The position numbers and the translations under genes were made by a program. Shown in pieces: positions 26,681 through 35,900 of a stretch of DNA of 64,000 nt. The notes under the pieces are model-generated. The model was not told the origin of the DNA. It saw only the letters and a program-made list of their open reading frames with translations, and ran no database searches. The number at the start of each line of letters is the position of its first letter. The stretch's first letter is position 1. The stretch lies in NCBI RefSeq assembly GCF_030027245.1, contig NZ_JASERT010000001.1, positions 1,914,501 through 1,978,500 of the forward strand, written 5' to 3'. The DNA is from Asticcacaulis sp. EMRT-3. Its GTDB lineage: Bacteria; Pseudomonadota; Alphaproteobacteria; Caulobacterales; Caulobacteraceae.

Positions 26681-27025
26681 CTATGCAGCGGGCAGCGGGT
26701 GGGCGGCGAAATAATCATGCAGGGCCACGGCGGCACCCGGATGATTTTCGCTGCATTCAGACAGCATGAAGCGCATCAGATCGGCATAGTGACCGAAATC
26801 GGCGCGATAAATGATCGAACGACCGTCACGATAGGCGCTGAGCAGGCCAGCTCCCGTCAGGATGCTGAGATGGGTCGAGGCCGTATTGGCCGGAATCCCG
26901 ACGCTTTTAGCAATTTTTCCGGCGGCCATGCCCTCCGGGCCCGCCTGCACGATGGTGCGGAAAACATTGAGGCGGCCGGGATGGGCGAGCGCAAAAAGAT
27001 TAACCACCGCATCATCGTTCGTCAT
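26681..27025 (-). CDS. ArsR-family transcriptional regulator
   Basis: This 114-residue winged-helix regulator of the ArsR/SmtB type has ALAHPGRLNVFRTIVQAG, then GKIAKSVGIPANTASTHLSILTGAGLLSAYRDGRSIIY. The classic Cys-x-Cys metal site of helix 3 is absent and the only Cys is near the C-terminus, so an arsenic sensor is not proven. It lies downstream of the arsenate-reductase-like gene on the same strand, with a terminator-like hairpin between them. Confidence 0.9.
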   Translation of the reverse strand: MTNDDAVVNLFALAHPGRLNVFRTIVQAGPEGMAAGKIAKSVGIPANTASTHLSILTGAGLLSAYRDGRSIIYRADFGHYADLMRFMLSECSENHPGAAVALHDYFAAHPLPAA

Positions 27026-27163
27026 CAGCCCGTCCTGCTCTCGAAAAGCGGGAAAAATTCCCGTAAAAACTCAACCCTCTGTTATCGCAAAACTATGGAA
27101 TCTTAAAGGCACGGCCAGAAGATGTTATCGTAAACTTTCCGCGAGCGGCGGATGTTTTTGTCC

Positions 27164-27198
27164 AAAAAACGCGCTGCCGCGTGGGGGCGGCAACGCGC
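27164..27198 (-). terminator. Terminator after the ArsC-like gene
   Basis: On the reverse strand GCGCGTTGCCGC pairs with GCGGCAGCGC (one G-T pair) and is followed directly by six T. It lies between the ArsC-like and ArsR-like genes, so the two may be separate transcripts. Confidence 0.8.
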
Positions 27199-27217
27199 TT
27201 GCCGTCAGGGATGTGGC

Positions 27218-27745
27218 TCAGGCCGCCAGACGGAGCGTCTCTTCGCCCATGCGTTCCAGCCGTGCCGCTATGGCTGGCGCTTCCAGCACCTGACGCGGCA
27301 GGTTGGCGAATGTGTCGAGACGGGCGGCCAGATGGTTGAAAATATCGGCATAGGCCGCCGCAACTGTGGACGAAGACCCGACAATATCGCACGGATCGGG
27401 CAAGACCCAGTCCACACAGACCGGCTCACCCTTAAATTGCGGGGCGCGCGGACAGCCCCGGCGATCCGGCGACAGGCGGATGATGAAATCAAAACCCGGA
27501 TCCTTTTCACCCATCACCGCCGTCAACGGCTTGGTGAACAGGGCGTCTGGCGCATAATTGATCTTGTGCAGCAAGGCCAGCGCATAGGGGCTGATGGCCG
27601 GAACCGGCGAAAACCCCGCCGACCAGGCCTGAAAACGCCCCGCGCCTAAGCGATTGAGCAGGGCTTCGGCCAGAATAGAACGCGCCGAATTGTGGGCGCA
27701 GATGAACAGCACATTATAGGCACGCAAACTCTCAGTCATCGTCAT
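27218..27745 (-). CDS. Low-molecular-weight phosphatase / arsenate reductase family protein
   Basis: This 175-residue protein has the P-loop ICAHNSARSILAEALLN, with the nucleophile Cys and the phosphate-binding Arg five residues later. The later DPCDIVGS carries the general-acid Asp. The fold is shared by ArsC (thioredoxin-linked) arsenate reductases and tyrosine phosphatases. The nearby ArsR-family gene favours arsenate reduction. No arsenite pump is in the window. The ATG follows GGGGTGGT. Confidence 0.82.
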   Translation of the reverse strand: MTMTESLRAYNVLFICAHNSARSILAEALLNRLGAGRFQAWSAGFSPVPAISPYALALLHKINYAPDALFTKPLTAVMGEKDPGFDFIIRLSPDRRGCPRAPQFKGEPVCVDWVLPDPCDIVGSSSTVAAAYADIFNHLAARLDTFANLPRQVLEAPAIAARLERMGEETLRLAA

Positions 27746-27892
27746 ACCACCCCATTTTGCAAAAAAGACCGTTTCTTTTTCGCCCTATGCGGATAAGACT
27801 ACCACTAAGAGTTTATTCCCGGATTGACGAACAGTATGAAGAAAAGAACAATGTTTTGCTTTCCGGGTTCGCCTTTCCAGAGTTCCAAACGC

Positions 27893-27926
27893 AAAAAACC
27901 CGCCGCGAGAGGACGGCGGGTTTTTT
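27893..27926 (-). terminator. ctrA terminator
   Basis: AACCCGCCG and CGGCGGGTT form a 9-bp stem with an 8-nt loop. A and T runs flank both sides, so it can act in either direction. It lies 22 bp beyond the ctrA stop. Confidence 0.88.
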
Positions 27927-27947
27927 ATCTTGTATAACCGGCAGGGA

Positions 27948-28649
27948 TCAGGCGGCGACGATCGAGCCCTGATCGTGCGGATCGCGCAGCACATAGCCGC
28001 GGCCCCAGACGGTTTCGATATAGTGGTTGCCATCGGCGGCCACGGCCAGCTTCTTGCGCAGCTTGCAGATGAACACGTCGATAATCTTCAGTTCGGGCTC
28101 ATCCATCCCGCCATAGAGATGGTTGAGGAACATTTCCTTGGTCAGCGTCGTGCCCTTACGCAGGGACAACAGCTCCAGCATTTCGTATTCCTTGCCGGTC
28201 AGGTGAACGCGGTTGCCCGCCACTTCGACCGTCTTGGCGTCGAGATTGACCAGGATGTCGCCCGTACGGATGACCGACTGGGCGTGGCCCTTGGAACGGC
28301 GCACCACAGCATGGATGCGGGCGATCAGCTCATCCTTGTGGAAGGGCTTGGTCATGTAGTCGTCGGCACCAGAGCCGAGCGTCTTGACCTTGGTGTCGAT
28401 TTCCGACGTGCCCGACAGGATCATGATCGGTGTGTTGATCTTGCCGACGCGCAACTGGCGCAGCACTTCCAGACCCGACATGTCGGGCAGGGAGAGGTCG
28501 AGCAGGATCAGATCATAGTCATAGATCTTGCCCAGATCGATGCCTTCCTCACCGAGGTCGGTCGTATAGACGTTAAAGCCTTCCGATTTGAGCATCAGTT
28601 CGATGCTCTGAGCGGTCGCGCTGTCGTCTTCAATCAGCAGTACGCGCAT
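27948..28649 (-). CDS. ctrA: Cell-cycle response regulator CtrA
   Basis: This 233-residue CtrA has a receiver domain with [22 protein letters not shown] (phospho-Asp near 51) and the Lys in [10 protein letters not shown]. An OmpR-type DNA-binding domain follows, with [17 protein letters not shown] and FICKLRKKL. The Ala-Ala end (SIVAA) is the ClpXP degradation signal known in Caulobacter. CtrA controls replication origin silencing, flagella, division and methylation. A GGAGGGG site precedes the start. The upstream 300 bp carry six GANTC sites. Confidence 0.98.
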   Translation of the reverse strand: MRVLLIEDDSATAQSIELMLKSEGFNVYTTDLGEEGIDLGKIYDYDLILLDLSLPDMSGLEVLRQLRVGKINTPIMILSGTSEIDTKVKTLGSGADDYMTKPFHKDELIARIHAVVRRSKGHAQSVIRTGDILVNLDAKTVEVAGNRVHLTGKEYEMLELLSLRKGTTLTKEMFLNHLYGGMDEPELKIIDVFICKLRKKLAVAADGNHYIETVWGRGYVLRDPHDQGSIVAA

Positions 28650-28962
28650 ATAAGCCCCTCCCGGCTTGAGGTAACAGGATGGCGAAGGCCAACATGCTCT
28701 CGCCTGTTAACCTTCATGCTAAACAGGAAATCCCTTAAGATTCGTTAAGCTTAACATCTGCTATTTGGGGTAAGGTGATTTGCGAATCGGCGGCAAGGGG
28801 CGCGAGTCAATGATTCTCTTTATTCACAGGATTTTTACGAGCCTTTTTTGCAACTGAGTCATTTGAATCACACAGGTGATATTTTTATCCGCAGACAGGC
28901 CTGAAACGCAAAACGCGGAGGCCGTGCGGCCCCCGCGCTGCATACTATCAAGACGGCTGTAT
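28650..28962 (-). promoter_or_regulatory. ctrA upstream region with six GANTC sites and TTAA boxes
   Basis: This 313-bp gap holds no gene. GANTC occurs at 28739-28743, 28784-28788, 28804-28808, 28812-28816, 28856-28860 and 28865-28869. Three TTAA motifs cluster at 28734-28754, resembling CtrA half-sites but spaced 6 bp and not the usual 7. In Caulobacter, methylation of a GANTC in the ctrA P1 promoter by CcrM times transcription, so a similar role is expected. Confidence 0.75.
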
Positions 28963-29286
28963 TTATTTCGCCGCGACAGGCGGTTCACACAGCGTTTTGA
29001 GCCGGTCGGCAAAGTTCGGCTCGTGACGTTCCGAAGCGCCAGCGGCATCCACCAGGCAGGCGCGCGCCCGGCTAAGATCGATCGTGCCATCGTCCACCGC
29101 CGTCAGCACGCGCGTCAGATAAGCCTGCAAAGCCGGTATATCCTTCTGACCTTCGCCGGTAAAAAACCGGGTCAGGGATTCCGCCGTCTGCGCCGGATCG
29201 AGTACGCTGGTTCGGAACATCTCCAAAACGCGACCAATATTGATATCGAGTCCTTGCTGGTCGGACTCTTTCTTCATGAAGAACAT
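28963..29286 (-). CDS. Hypothetical helical protein upstream of ctrA
   Basis: This 107-residue soluble protein is predicted all-helical (INIGRVLEMFRTSVLDPAQT, then SLTRFF, ALQAYLTRVLTAVDDG). No motif or family is recognised. AGGAGG lies 6 bp before the ATG at 29286, which supports translation. It has the same orientation as ctrA but is separated by the regulatory region, so co-transcription is unlikely. Confidence 0.75.
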   Translation of the reverse strand: MFFMKKESDQQGLDINIGRVLEMFRTSVLDPAQTAESLTRFFTGEGQKDIPALQAYLTRVLTAVDDGTIDLSRARACLVDAAGASERHEPNFADRLKTLCEPPVAAK

Positions 29287-29384
29287 AGGCAGCCTCCTAA
29301 CCGAATGGACGCCTAAGATAACACAGCTATGTCACGCCTTGAACCCAGGCCGTATCTTGCGCGATCACGAAACCGCGACTGACT

Positions 29385-29768
29385 TTACGCCACCTTTGTC
29401 CGGGCGATGTCGCCCAGCACCGCTTCCAGTTTTTCGATGGCGAGCGGCTTGACGAGATGGTGGTGAAAGCCCGCCTCGGCGGTCAGGCGGCGGTGTTCGC
29501 TTTCGCCCCAGCCGGTCTGGGCGATAAAGATCGTGTCGGCCAGTTCGGGCAGGGCGCGCAAGGCCCGGCACAGATCATAGCCGCTCATGCCGGGCAGGCC
29601 TATATCGAGCATCATCACATCGGGACGGAAATCACCGGCCTCTTCCAGCGCCGCCCTGGCGGTCAGGGCCAGCCGGTAGTCGTAGCCGAGCACCTCCACC
29701 AGCCAACCCGTGGTCTGCGCCAGCGCCTCGTTGTCCTCAACGATCATCACGCGCATCGGATCGGCCAT
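29385..29768 (-). CDS. Stand-alone response regulator receiver
   Basis: This 127-residue single-domain receiver has VMIVEDNEAL (acidic pocket), VMMLDIGLPGMSG (phospho-Asp), FIAQTGWGESE and HLVKPLA (Lys). It has no output domain, like CheY. It closely resembles the C-terminal receiver of the hybrid kinase encoded just upstream on the same strand (shared AQTGWG, AGFxHHxxKP), so it may be a detached copy of it. Start 29768 follows AAAGGAAA; the gap to the kinase gene is 119 bp. Confidence 0.92.
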   Translation of the reverse strand: MADPMRVMIVEDNEALAQTTGWLVEVLGYDYRLALTARAALEEAGDFRPDVMMLDIGLPGMSGYDLCRALRALPELADTIFIAQTGWGESEHRRLTAEAGFHHHLVKPLAIEKLEAVLGDIARTKVA

Positions 29769-29887
29769 GTGTTTCCTTTCAGTTGGCGGGAAGAACTGTC
29801 CGCACAATGGTAATTATCGCGTAAGGACAAAGTAGCAAGCCCGGTGGGTCTTTGCAAAAAAGCCATAATGGCCCGTCGCCGGTCTGA

Positions 29888-31489
29888 TCAGAATGTCGCC
29901 CGCTCCAGTAGTTCGACCAGCTTGTCCAGACTGACCGGCTTGGTGATATGGTGGTCGAAACCGGCGTCGAAAGCTTTTTGCCGGTCGCTTTCCTGCCCCC
30001 AGCCGGTCTGGGCGATGATCAGCTTACCGGCGGTTTCCGGCATGGTGCGTAAGGCACGGCACACCTCATAACCATCCATGCCCGGCATCCCGATATCAAG
30101 CAGAATGACATCGGGCCGAAGCTGGCGCGCCACATCCAGCGCCGTGTGCCCGTCATGCGCCACGGTCGATATATGGCCGGTCAGATCGAGCATCCAGCGC
30201 GTGGTCTGGGCAGAATCGACATTATCATCGACGATCAGCACATTGAGCGGGCGCTGGCTTTCCGGCGCCACCGCCACGGCGGCGCTGACCGCCTCGCCCT
30301 CGCCGCGCGCCAGAGGCAGGCTGACCGTGAAGACCGAACCCTTGCCAGCCCCTTCCGAGGTGGCGCGCGATGTGCCGCCGTGCATATCGACCAGCTTGGC
30401 CACCAGAGCCAGACCAATGCCAAGCCCGCCTTGCGAACGGTCGAGGTGACGGTCAGCCTGGGTGAACAGCTCAAATACCCTCGGCAGCATATCGGCGTCG
30501 ATGCCGAGGCCATTATCCTTGACCGCAATATCGACAAAACCACCGCGCGGCGTGATGCTCAGACCGATGTCGCCGCCTTCGGGCGTATATTTGGCGGCGT
30601 TATTAAGCAGGTTGGACACCACCTGAGCCAGGCGCGTCAGATCGCCATCGACCCACAGGGGCATTTCGGGCACATCATAGCTGAAATGGTGGTGATTGGC
30701 ATCGATCAGCGGCCTTGAGGTTTCGATGGCGGCGTGGATCGCCTCTTGCAGGCTCATGCGCACGCGCCGCAGATCGATCTTGCCACGGCTGACGCGCGAC
30801 ACATCGAGCAGGTCATCGATCAGCCGCACCAGATGGGTAAGCTGGCGATCCATCATGCCGCGCACCTCTTCGGCGCGCGGGCCTTCGGGGGCCATGCGCA
30901 GGATTTGCAGACCATTCCGGATCGGGGACAGCGGGTTGCGCAGTTCGTGCGCCAGTGTGGCCAGAAACTCATCCTTGCGCTGATCAGCCGCCTTCAGCGC
31001 CTCGGCGTGAGCGCGGCTGTCCTTGAGCAGGCGGACATTTTCCTCGGCGAACGCTTTGAGATTGTCGCGCTGCACGGCGATCTGGCGGCGCTGGGCGTAC
31101 AGCTCACAAAACACCGCCACCTTGGAGCGCAGAATATCGGGCTCCAGCGGCTTTTCGAGAAAATCGACCGCGCCCGTTTCATAACCGCGAAACCGGCGCT
31201 GACGGTCGGTGGAACCCGCCGTCAGGAAGATGATCGGAATCTGCCGGGTGCGCACATTGCCGCGCAGGGTTTCGGCCAGCTCGAAGCCGTCCATGTCGGG
31301 CATCTGCACATCGAGCAGGGCCAGGGCCACCTCATGTTTGAGCAGGAGTTCCAGCGCCTCGGTGCCGGAGCTGGCCTTGAGCATCTCCAGCCCGTCACGT
31401 CGCAAGACCGCCTCCAGCGACAGGAGGTTTTCCTCGCGGTCATCGACGATCAGTATCTGCACCGGTTTGTCGTAAGGGGCGAAGCTCAT
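29888..31489 (-). CDS. Hybrid histidine kinase, receiver-HisKA-HATPase-receiver
   Basis: This 533-residue soluble kinase has an N-terminal receiver (LIVDDREENL, ALALLDVQMPDMDG, FLEKPLE), a short coiled coil, and a HisKA box FLATLAHELRNPLSPIR near residue 185. An HATPase follows (NLLNNAAKYTPEGG, DNGLGID, GGLGIGLALV), then a C-terminal receiver (LIVDDNVDS, VILLDIGMPGMDG, HITKPVS). With no sensor or membrane segment, its input must come through the first receiver, perhaps from the large kinase of the same operon. Its ATG overlaps the cheB stop (ATGA). Confidence 0.94.
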   Translation of the reverse strand: MSFAPYDKPVQILIVDDREENLLSLEAVLRRDGLEMLKASSGTEALELLLKHEVALALLDVQMPDMDGFELAETLRGNVRTRQIPIIFLTAGSTDRQRRFRGYETGAVDFLEKPLEPDILRSKVAVFCELYAQRRQIAVQRDNLKAFAEENVRLLKDSRAHAEALKAADQRKDEFLATLAHELRNPLSPIRNGLQILRMAPEGPRAEEVRGMMDRQLTHLVRLIDDLLDVSRVSRGKIDLRRVRMSLQEAIHAAIETSRPLIDANHHHFSYDVPEMPLWVDGDLTRLAQVVSNLLNNAAKYTPEGGDIGLSITPRGGFVDIAVKDNGLGIDADMLPRVFELFTQADRHLDRSQGGLGIGLALVAKLVDMHGGTSRATSEGAGKGSVFTVSLPLARGEGEAVSAAVAVAPESQRPLNVLIVDDNVDSAQTTRWMLDLTGHISTVAHDGHTALDVARQLRPDVILLDIGMPGMDGYEVCRALRTMPETAGKLIIAQTGWGQESDRQKAFDAGFDHHITKPVSLDKLVELLERATF

Positions 31490-32061
31490 GCGCAGGCCAC
31501 CCGGATCAGTTCGGAGGCGATCATGTCCGGCATCAGCACATGCGCCTGCGGCACCGCGACCAGCGCCGCCTCCGGCATGGCAGAGGCAAAGGCCGTCTGC
31601 GGATCCTGTACGATCACCCGGCCACCCGCCTGCGCCACAGCGCGCGCACCGGCGGCCCCGTCTTCGTTGGCGCCGGTCAGCACCACCGCCATCAGGCCCT
31701 CACCATAGACATCGGCGGCGCTTTCGAACAACACGTCGATCGACGGCCGCGAAAACAGCACCGGCTCGTCGGCGGACAGCGACAGCCGCCCATTGGCCTC
31801 GACCAGCAGGTGATAATCGGGCGGCGCAAAATAGATATGACCGGGCAGTATGTCCTCCTTATCCTCGGCTTCACTGACCGTCAGGGCGCAGGTTTCCGAC
31901 AAAAGCTCGGCCATGATGCTCTTGCGGTCGGCGGGCAGGTGGATCACCACCATGACCGGCAGGGGAAAGGTTTTCGGTAAGGCTGGCAGCACGCTCGACA
32001 AAGCGCCCAAGCCCCCCGCCGAGGTGCCCATCACCACCGCTTTCAAAGCCTTTGCACCCAT
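31486..32061 (-). CDS. CheB-type protein-glutamate methylesterase domain
   Basis: This 191-residue protein consists of the CheB catalytic domain alone, without the usual receiver. The triad is visible: Ser in GTSAGGLGAL, His in VVIHLPADRKS and Asp in VLTGANEDGAAG. It would remove methyl groups placed by CheR, but the methyl-accepting partner is not in the window. It overlaps cheR by one base and the hybrid kinase by four, so all three are translated together. Confidence 0.92.
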   Translation of the reverse strand: MGAKALKAVVMGTSAGGLGALSSVLPALPKTFPLPVMVVIHLPADRKSIMAELLSETCALTVSEAEDKEDILPGHIYFAPPDYHLLVEANGRLSLSADEPVLFSRPSIDVLFESAADVYGEGLMAVVLTGANEDGAAGARAVAQAGGRVIVQDPQTAFASAMPEAALVAVPQAHVLMPDMIASELIRVACA

Positions 32062-32930
32062 CAGGCGCGCTCCCGCTTCTGATAGATGCGCTCTTCACGC
32101 GCGAAATCGGCAAAGGCGTCGGCATGGCGCGAAAAGCGCAGGGTTTCCTTGGAGCCGAGGCCCAGAAAGCCCTTATGGGCCAGCGAGCCCTTGAACAGGC
32201 CGATGGCGCGATCCTGCAATTCGCGGTCGAAATAGATCAACACATTGCGGCACGAGGTCAGGTGGGTTTCGGCGAACACCGCGTCCGTGGCCAGACTGTG
32301 ATCGGAAAAGACGACATTCTTGCGCAAGGATTTGTCGAACGAGGCCGCACCATAGGCGGCGGTATAATAGTCGGACAAGGATGAACGCCCGCCCGACAGC
32401 CGGTGGTTTTCGGTAAACAGCCGGATGCGGTCGAGGCCATAAACCCCGGCCTCGGCGCTGCGCAGGGCCTCGGCATTGATGTCGGTGGCGTAGAAGAGGG
32501 TACGGCTTTCCAGCCCCTCTTCGCGGAACAGGATGACAAAGCTGTACAATTCCTCGCCGGTCGAACAGCCGGCAATCCATACTTTAAGCGACGGATAGGT
32601 TTTCAGATGCGGCACCACCTTTTCGCGGATGGCGCGGAAATAGGCCGGATCGCGGAACAGTTCGCTGACCTGCACGGTCAGGAACGGCAGAAGCCGGCCC
32701 ATCATACCGTCATCATGCAGCACCAGATCCTGCAATTGCGAGAAGGTGGCGCAGGCAAAATGTTCGCGCGCCTGACTGAGCCTGCGCTTGACCGAGGCCA
32801 TAGCGTAACCGCGAAAATCGTAATGATATTTCTGAAACACCGCCTCCAGCAGCAGGCGCAGTTCGATATCTTCCGTCTTGAGCGGGATGGCGGCGCGCGG
32901 CGACAGCGCGGCGTTTAACGGGGCATCCAT
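32061..32930 (-). CDS. CheR-type protein-glutamate methyltransferase
   Basis: This 289-residue CheR has an N-terminal helical domain (residues 20-90, YHYDFRGYAMASVKRRL), then the SAM-binding domain with VWIAGCSTGEELYS, FYATDIN and LTSCRNVLIYFD. The start at 32930 (MDAPLN) fits the family and lies 16 bp inside the end of the large kinase gene. It probably methylates a sensory protein for this operon and not a classical chemoreceptor, as none is nearby. That is inference. Confidence 0.92.
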   Translation of the reverse strand: MDAPLNAALSPRAAIPLKTEDIELRLLLEAVFQKYHYDFRGYAMASVKRRLSQAREHFACATFSQLQDLVLHDDGMMGRLLPFLTVQVSELFRDPAYFRAIREKVVPHLKTYPSLKVWIAGCSTGEELYSFVILFREEGLESRTLFYATDINAEALRSAEAGVYGLDRIRLFTENHRLSGGRSSLSDYYTAAYGAASFDKSLRKNVVFSDHSLATDAVFAETHLTSCRNVLIYFDRELQDRAIGLFKGSLAHKGFLGLGSKETLRFSRHADAFADFAREERIYQKRERA

Positions 32931-35900
32931 ACACGCACCAGAGAAATCAGCTTCTCGACATCGATCGGCTTGGCCATATAGTCGTTCGCACCGGCATCGA
33001 GGCAACGCTCCTGATCGTCCTTCATCGCCTTGGCGGTCAGCATGATCACCGGCAGGCGCGCCCATTCGGGCCGCTTGCGGATTTCGCGCGTGGCCGTCAG
33101 CCCGTCCATTTCCGGCATCATCACATCCATCAGCACCAGATCGATAGCGTCCGGCGCGTGCTCGCCTTTTTTGAGCTTGCCATTGGCGGTCTGCAAGGCT
33201 TCAAGCGCCTCCTTGCCATTGCGCGCGATCTGCACAATGGCACCGAGCGGCTCGAAAATATTGGTGACGGCATAGACATTGCGCACATCGTCCTCGACGA
33301 TCAGAATGCGGCGGCCTTCCAGCATGGCATCACGGTGGCGTGCTTTTTTGAGCAGGCCCTGCTGTTCGCTCGACAGCTCCGACACGACCTGGTGCAGGAA
33401 CAGGGTCACCTCGTCGAGCAGGCGTTCGGGCGATTTGGCGCCCTTGATGATGATCGAACTGGAATAGCGGCGCAGGCGCTGCTCATCATCATAAGACAGA
33501 TCGCGCCCGGTATAGACGATGACCGGCGGGAAGGAATAGGCGTCTTCCTGACTCAGGGTTTCGAGCAGGGAATAGCCGGTGGCGTCGGGCAGGTTGAGAT
33601 CCAGCACCATGCAGTCAAAGGTCTGGGACTTGAGCAGTTCGAGACATTCCGCCGCCGTGCCGACCGCCACGGTTTCGACATCGCCGCTTTTGAGCAGGCG
33701 CGCCACGCTGTCGCGCTGCACGTCGTCGTCCTCGACGATCAGGATGCGCCCCACCTGACGCGACAGGCGCGTTTCGAGCTGCGAGAAGGCATCCACCAGC
33801 TCCTCGCGCTTGACGGGCTTGAGCATATAGCCGACCGCGCCCAGCGAAAGCGCCGTGTGCATATAATCATTGCCCGATACCACATGGACGGGAATATGGC
33901 GGGTCTTGACGTCGCGCTTGAGGTAATCGAGCACCGAAAGGCCGGAATGATCGGGCAGGCCTATATCGAGCAGGACGGCATTGGGCTGATATTGCGTCAC
34001 CGCCGCCAGGGCTTCTTCGGCACTGGCGGCCACCACGCACTGAAAGCCCTGCTCACAGGCCAGGTCATACAGGATGCGAGCGAAGAGGTCGTCATCCTCA
34101 ACGATCAGCAGCGTGCGGCGTTCATGGCCCAGCACCTCGCGGTCATCGCTGAAATGCCCGGCAGTCCGCCCGCCCGATTTCGCCATTTTCCCCGATTTCA
34201 CCGCTTCGCTCAGAGCGGCCAGATCGTTCAGGGCCGGATCATTCCGCGTCGCCGCTTTCGGCTCAGCCGAGGCCACGGGCAGGATTTCGCGCATCGCCAC
34301 CAACGAGGGATCAAAGGCCAGTGGAATATCGATCGAGAAGGTTGAGCCCTTGCCCGGCACGCTGGTCAGGCTGACCTGTCCACCCAGCAGGCGCGCCAGT
34401 TCGCGCGAGATCGACAGGCCGAGGCCCGTGCCGCCATAGCGGCGGTTGATCGTGCCGTCCGCCTGGCGAAAGGCGTCGAAAATTTCCTGCTGATGTTCCT
34501 CGGAAATACCAATGCCGGTGTCGGTCACGGACAGTACAATGCGATCCTTGCCCGCCGGTGCCAGCTTCAGTTCGACCGAACCCTTGCCGGTGAATTTGAA
34601 GGCATTGGATAACAGGTTCTTCAGCACCTGTTCGAGGCGCTGGCGGTCGGTGTCGATGGAATCGGGCAGGATTTTGGCGATGTTCGTCTTGAAAGCCAGC
34701 CCTTTTTGTTCGGCCACCGGCTCGAACAATTGCTGCATATCGCGCACCAGACGGCGCAAAGATACCGGTTCGGGGCGAATATCCATCTGACCGGCCTCGA
34801 TCTTCGACAGGTCGAGAATATCATTGATCAGGGTGAGCAGATCATTACCCGATGACTGGATGGTGCGGGCGAACTTGACCTGCTCCACGCTCAGATTACC
34901 ATCGGGATTATCGCTGAGCAGCTTGGCCAGAATCAGCGACGAATTGAGCGGTGTGCGCAGTTCGTGGCTCATATTGGCCAGAAAGTCCGACTTGTAGCGG
35001 CTGGCCTGTTCAAGTTCGGCGGCCTTGACCTCCATATCCATTCGGGCGCGGTTGAGGTCGTCCTTCTGGCTTTCGAGAATGCTGGCCTGTTCTTCGAGCT
35101 GGGCATTGGTCTGTTCAAGCTCGGCCTGCTGCTGTTCGAGGCGGGCGTGCGATTCCTTGAGGGCGCGGCTCTGCTCTTCCAGCTCTTCATTATTGACGCG
35201 CAATTCCTCGCTCTGGCTTTGCAGCTCTTCTGACTGACGCTGTGTTTCTTCGAGCAGGTTTTGCAGGTGAACGCGGTAATTGGCCGATTGCACGGCCACA
35301 CCGATCAGTTCGGACAGGCGGCGCAGCAATTCTTCGGTCTGGGGTGGCACGGGGTGCAGGAAGCCCAGTTCGATCACGGCCTGCACACGGCCCTCATTGA
35401 CGGCTGGCGCGATCATCAGATGGCGCGGCCGCCACTGACCGAGCGCTGCGCCGAGCGCCAGGTGGCTTTCGGGCAGGTCACGGACGATGACCGTCCGGCC
35501 TTCATCGGCCACCTCGCCCAAAAGGCCGTCACCGAGGCTGAAATGACTGGGCACATCGTTCTTTTCCGGCACGCCATAGGTGCTCATGCGCTTGTAAAGC
35601 CCGGCGCCTTCGCTACCGACATTGAGCGTGTAAAAAGCGCCGGCCTGGGCACCCAGATATTCAGCCAGGAAGCTGAGCAGACTTTCGCCAAGCTGATCGA
35701 GACGCTGCTCGCCAACCCCGACTGCGCTCATGCCGACCACGCCCGTCTGTAACCAGGCCTCACGCCTGCGCTGGGCCGCAGCACGCATAATCATCCAGGT
35801 AATCAGCCCGGCCAGCAAAACACCGATCAGGGCCGTAACGGCGATACTGACCACGGCCACATCATAGGCCCGGGCCATTTCGCTGACGCGAAAGACCCGT

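Noticed and set aside
26681..27745. Complete arsenic-resistance operon
   Set aside because: Only an ArsC-like and an ArsR-like gene are present, the regulator lacks the metal-binding Cys pair, and no arsenite pump is nearby.
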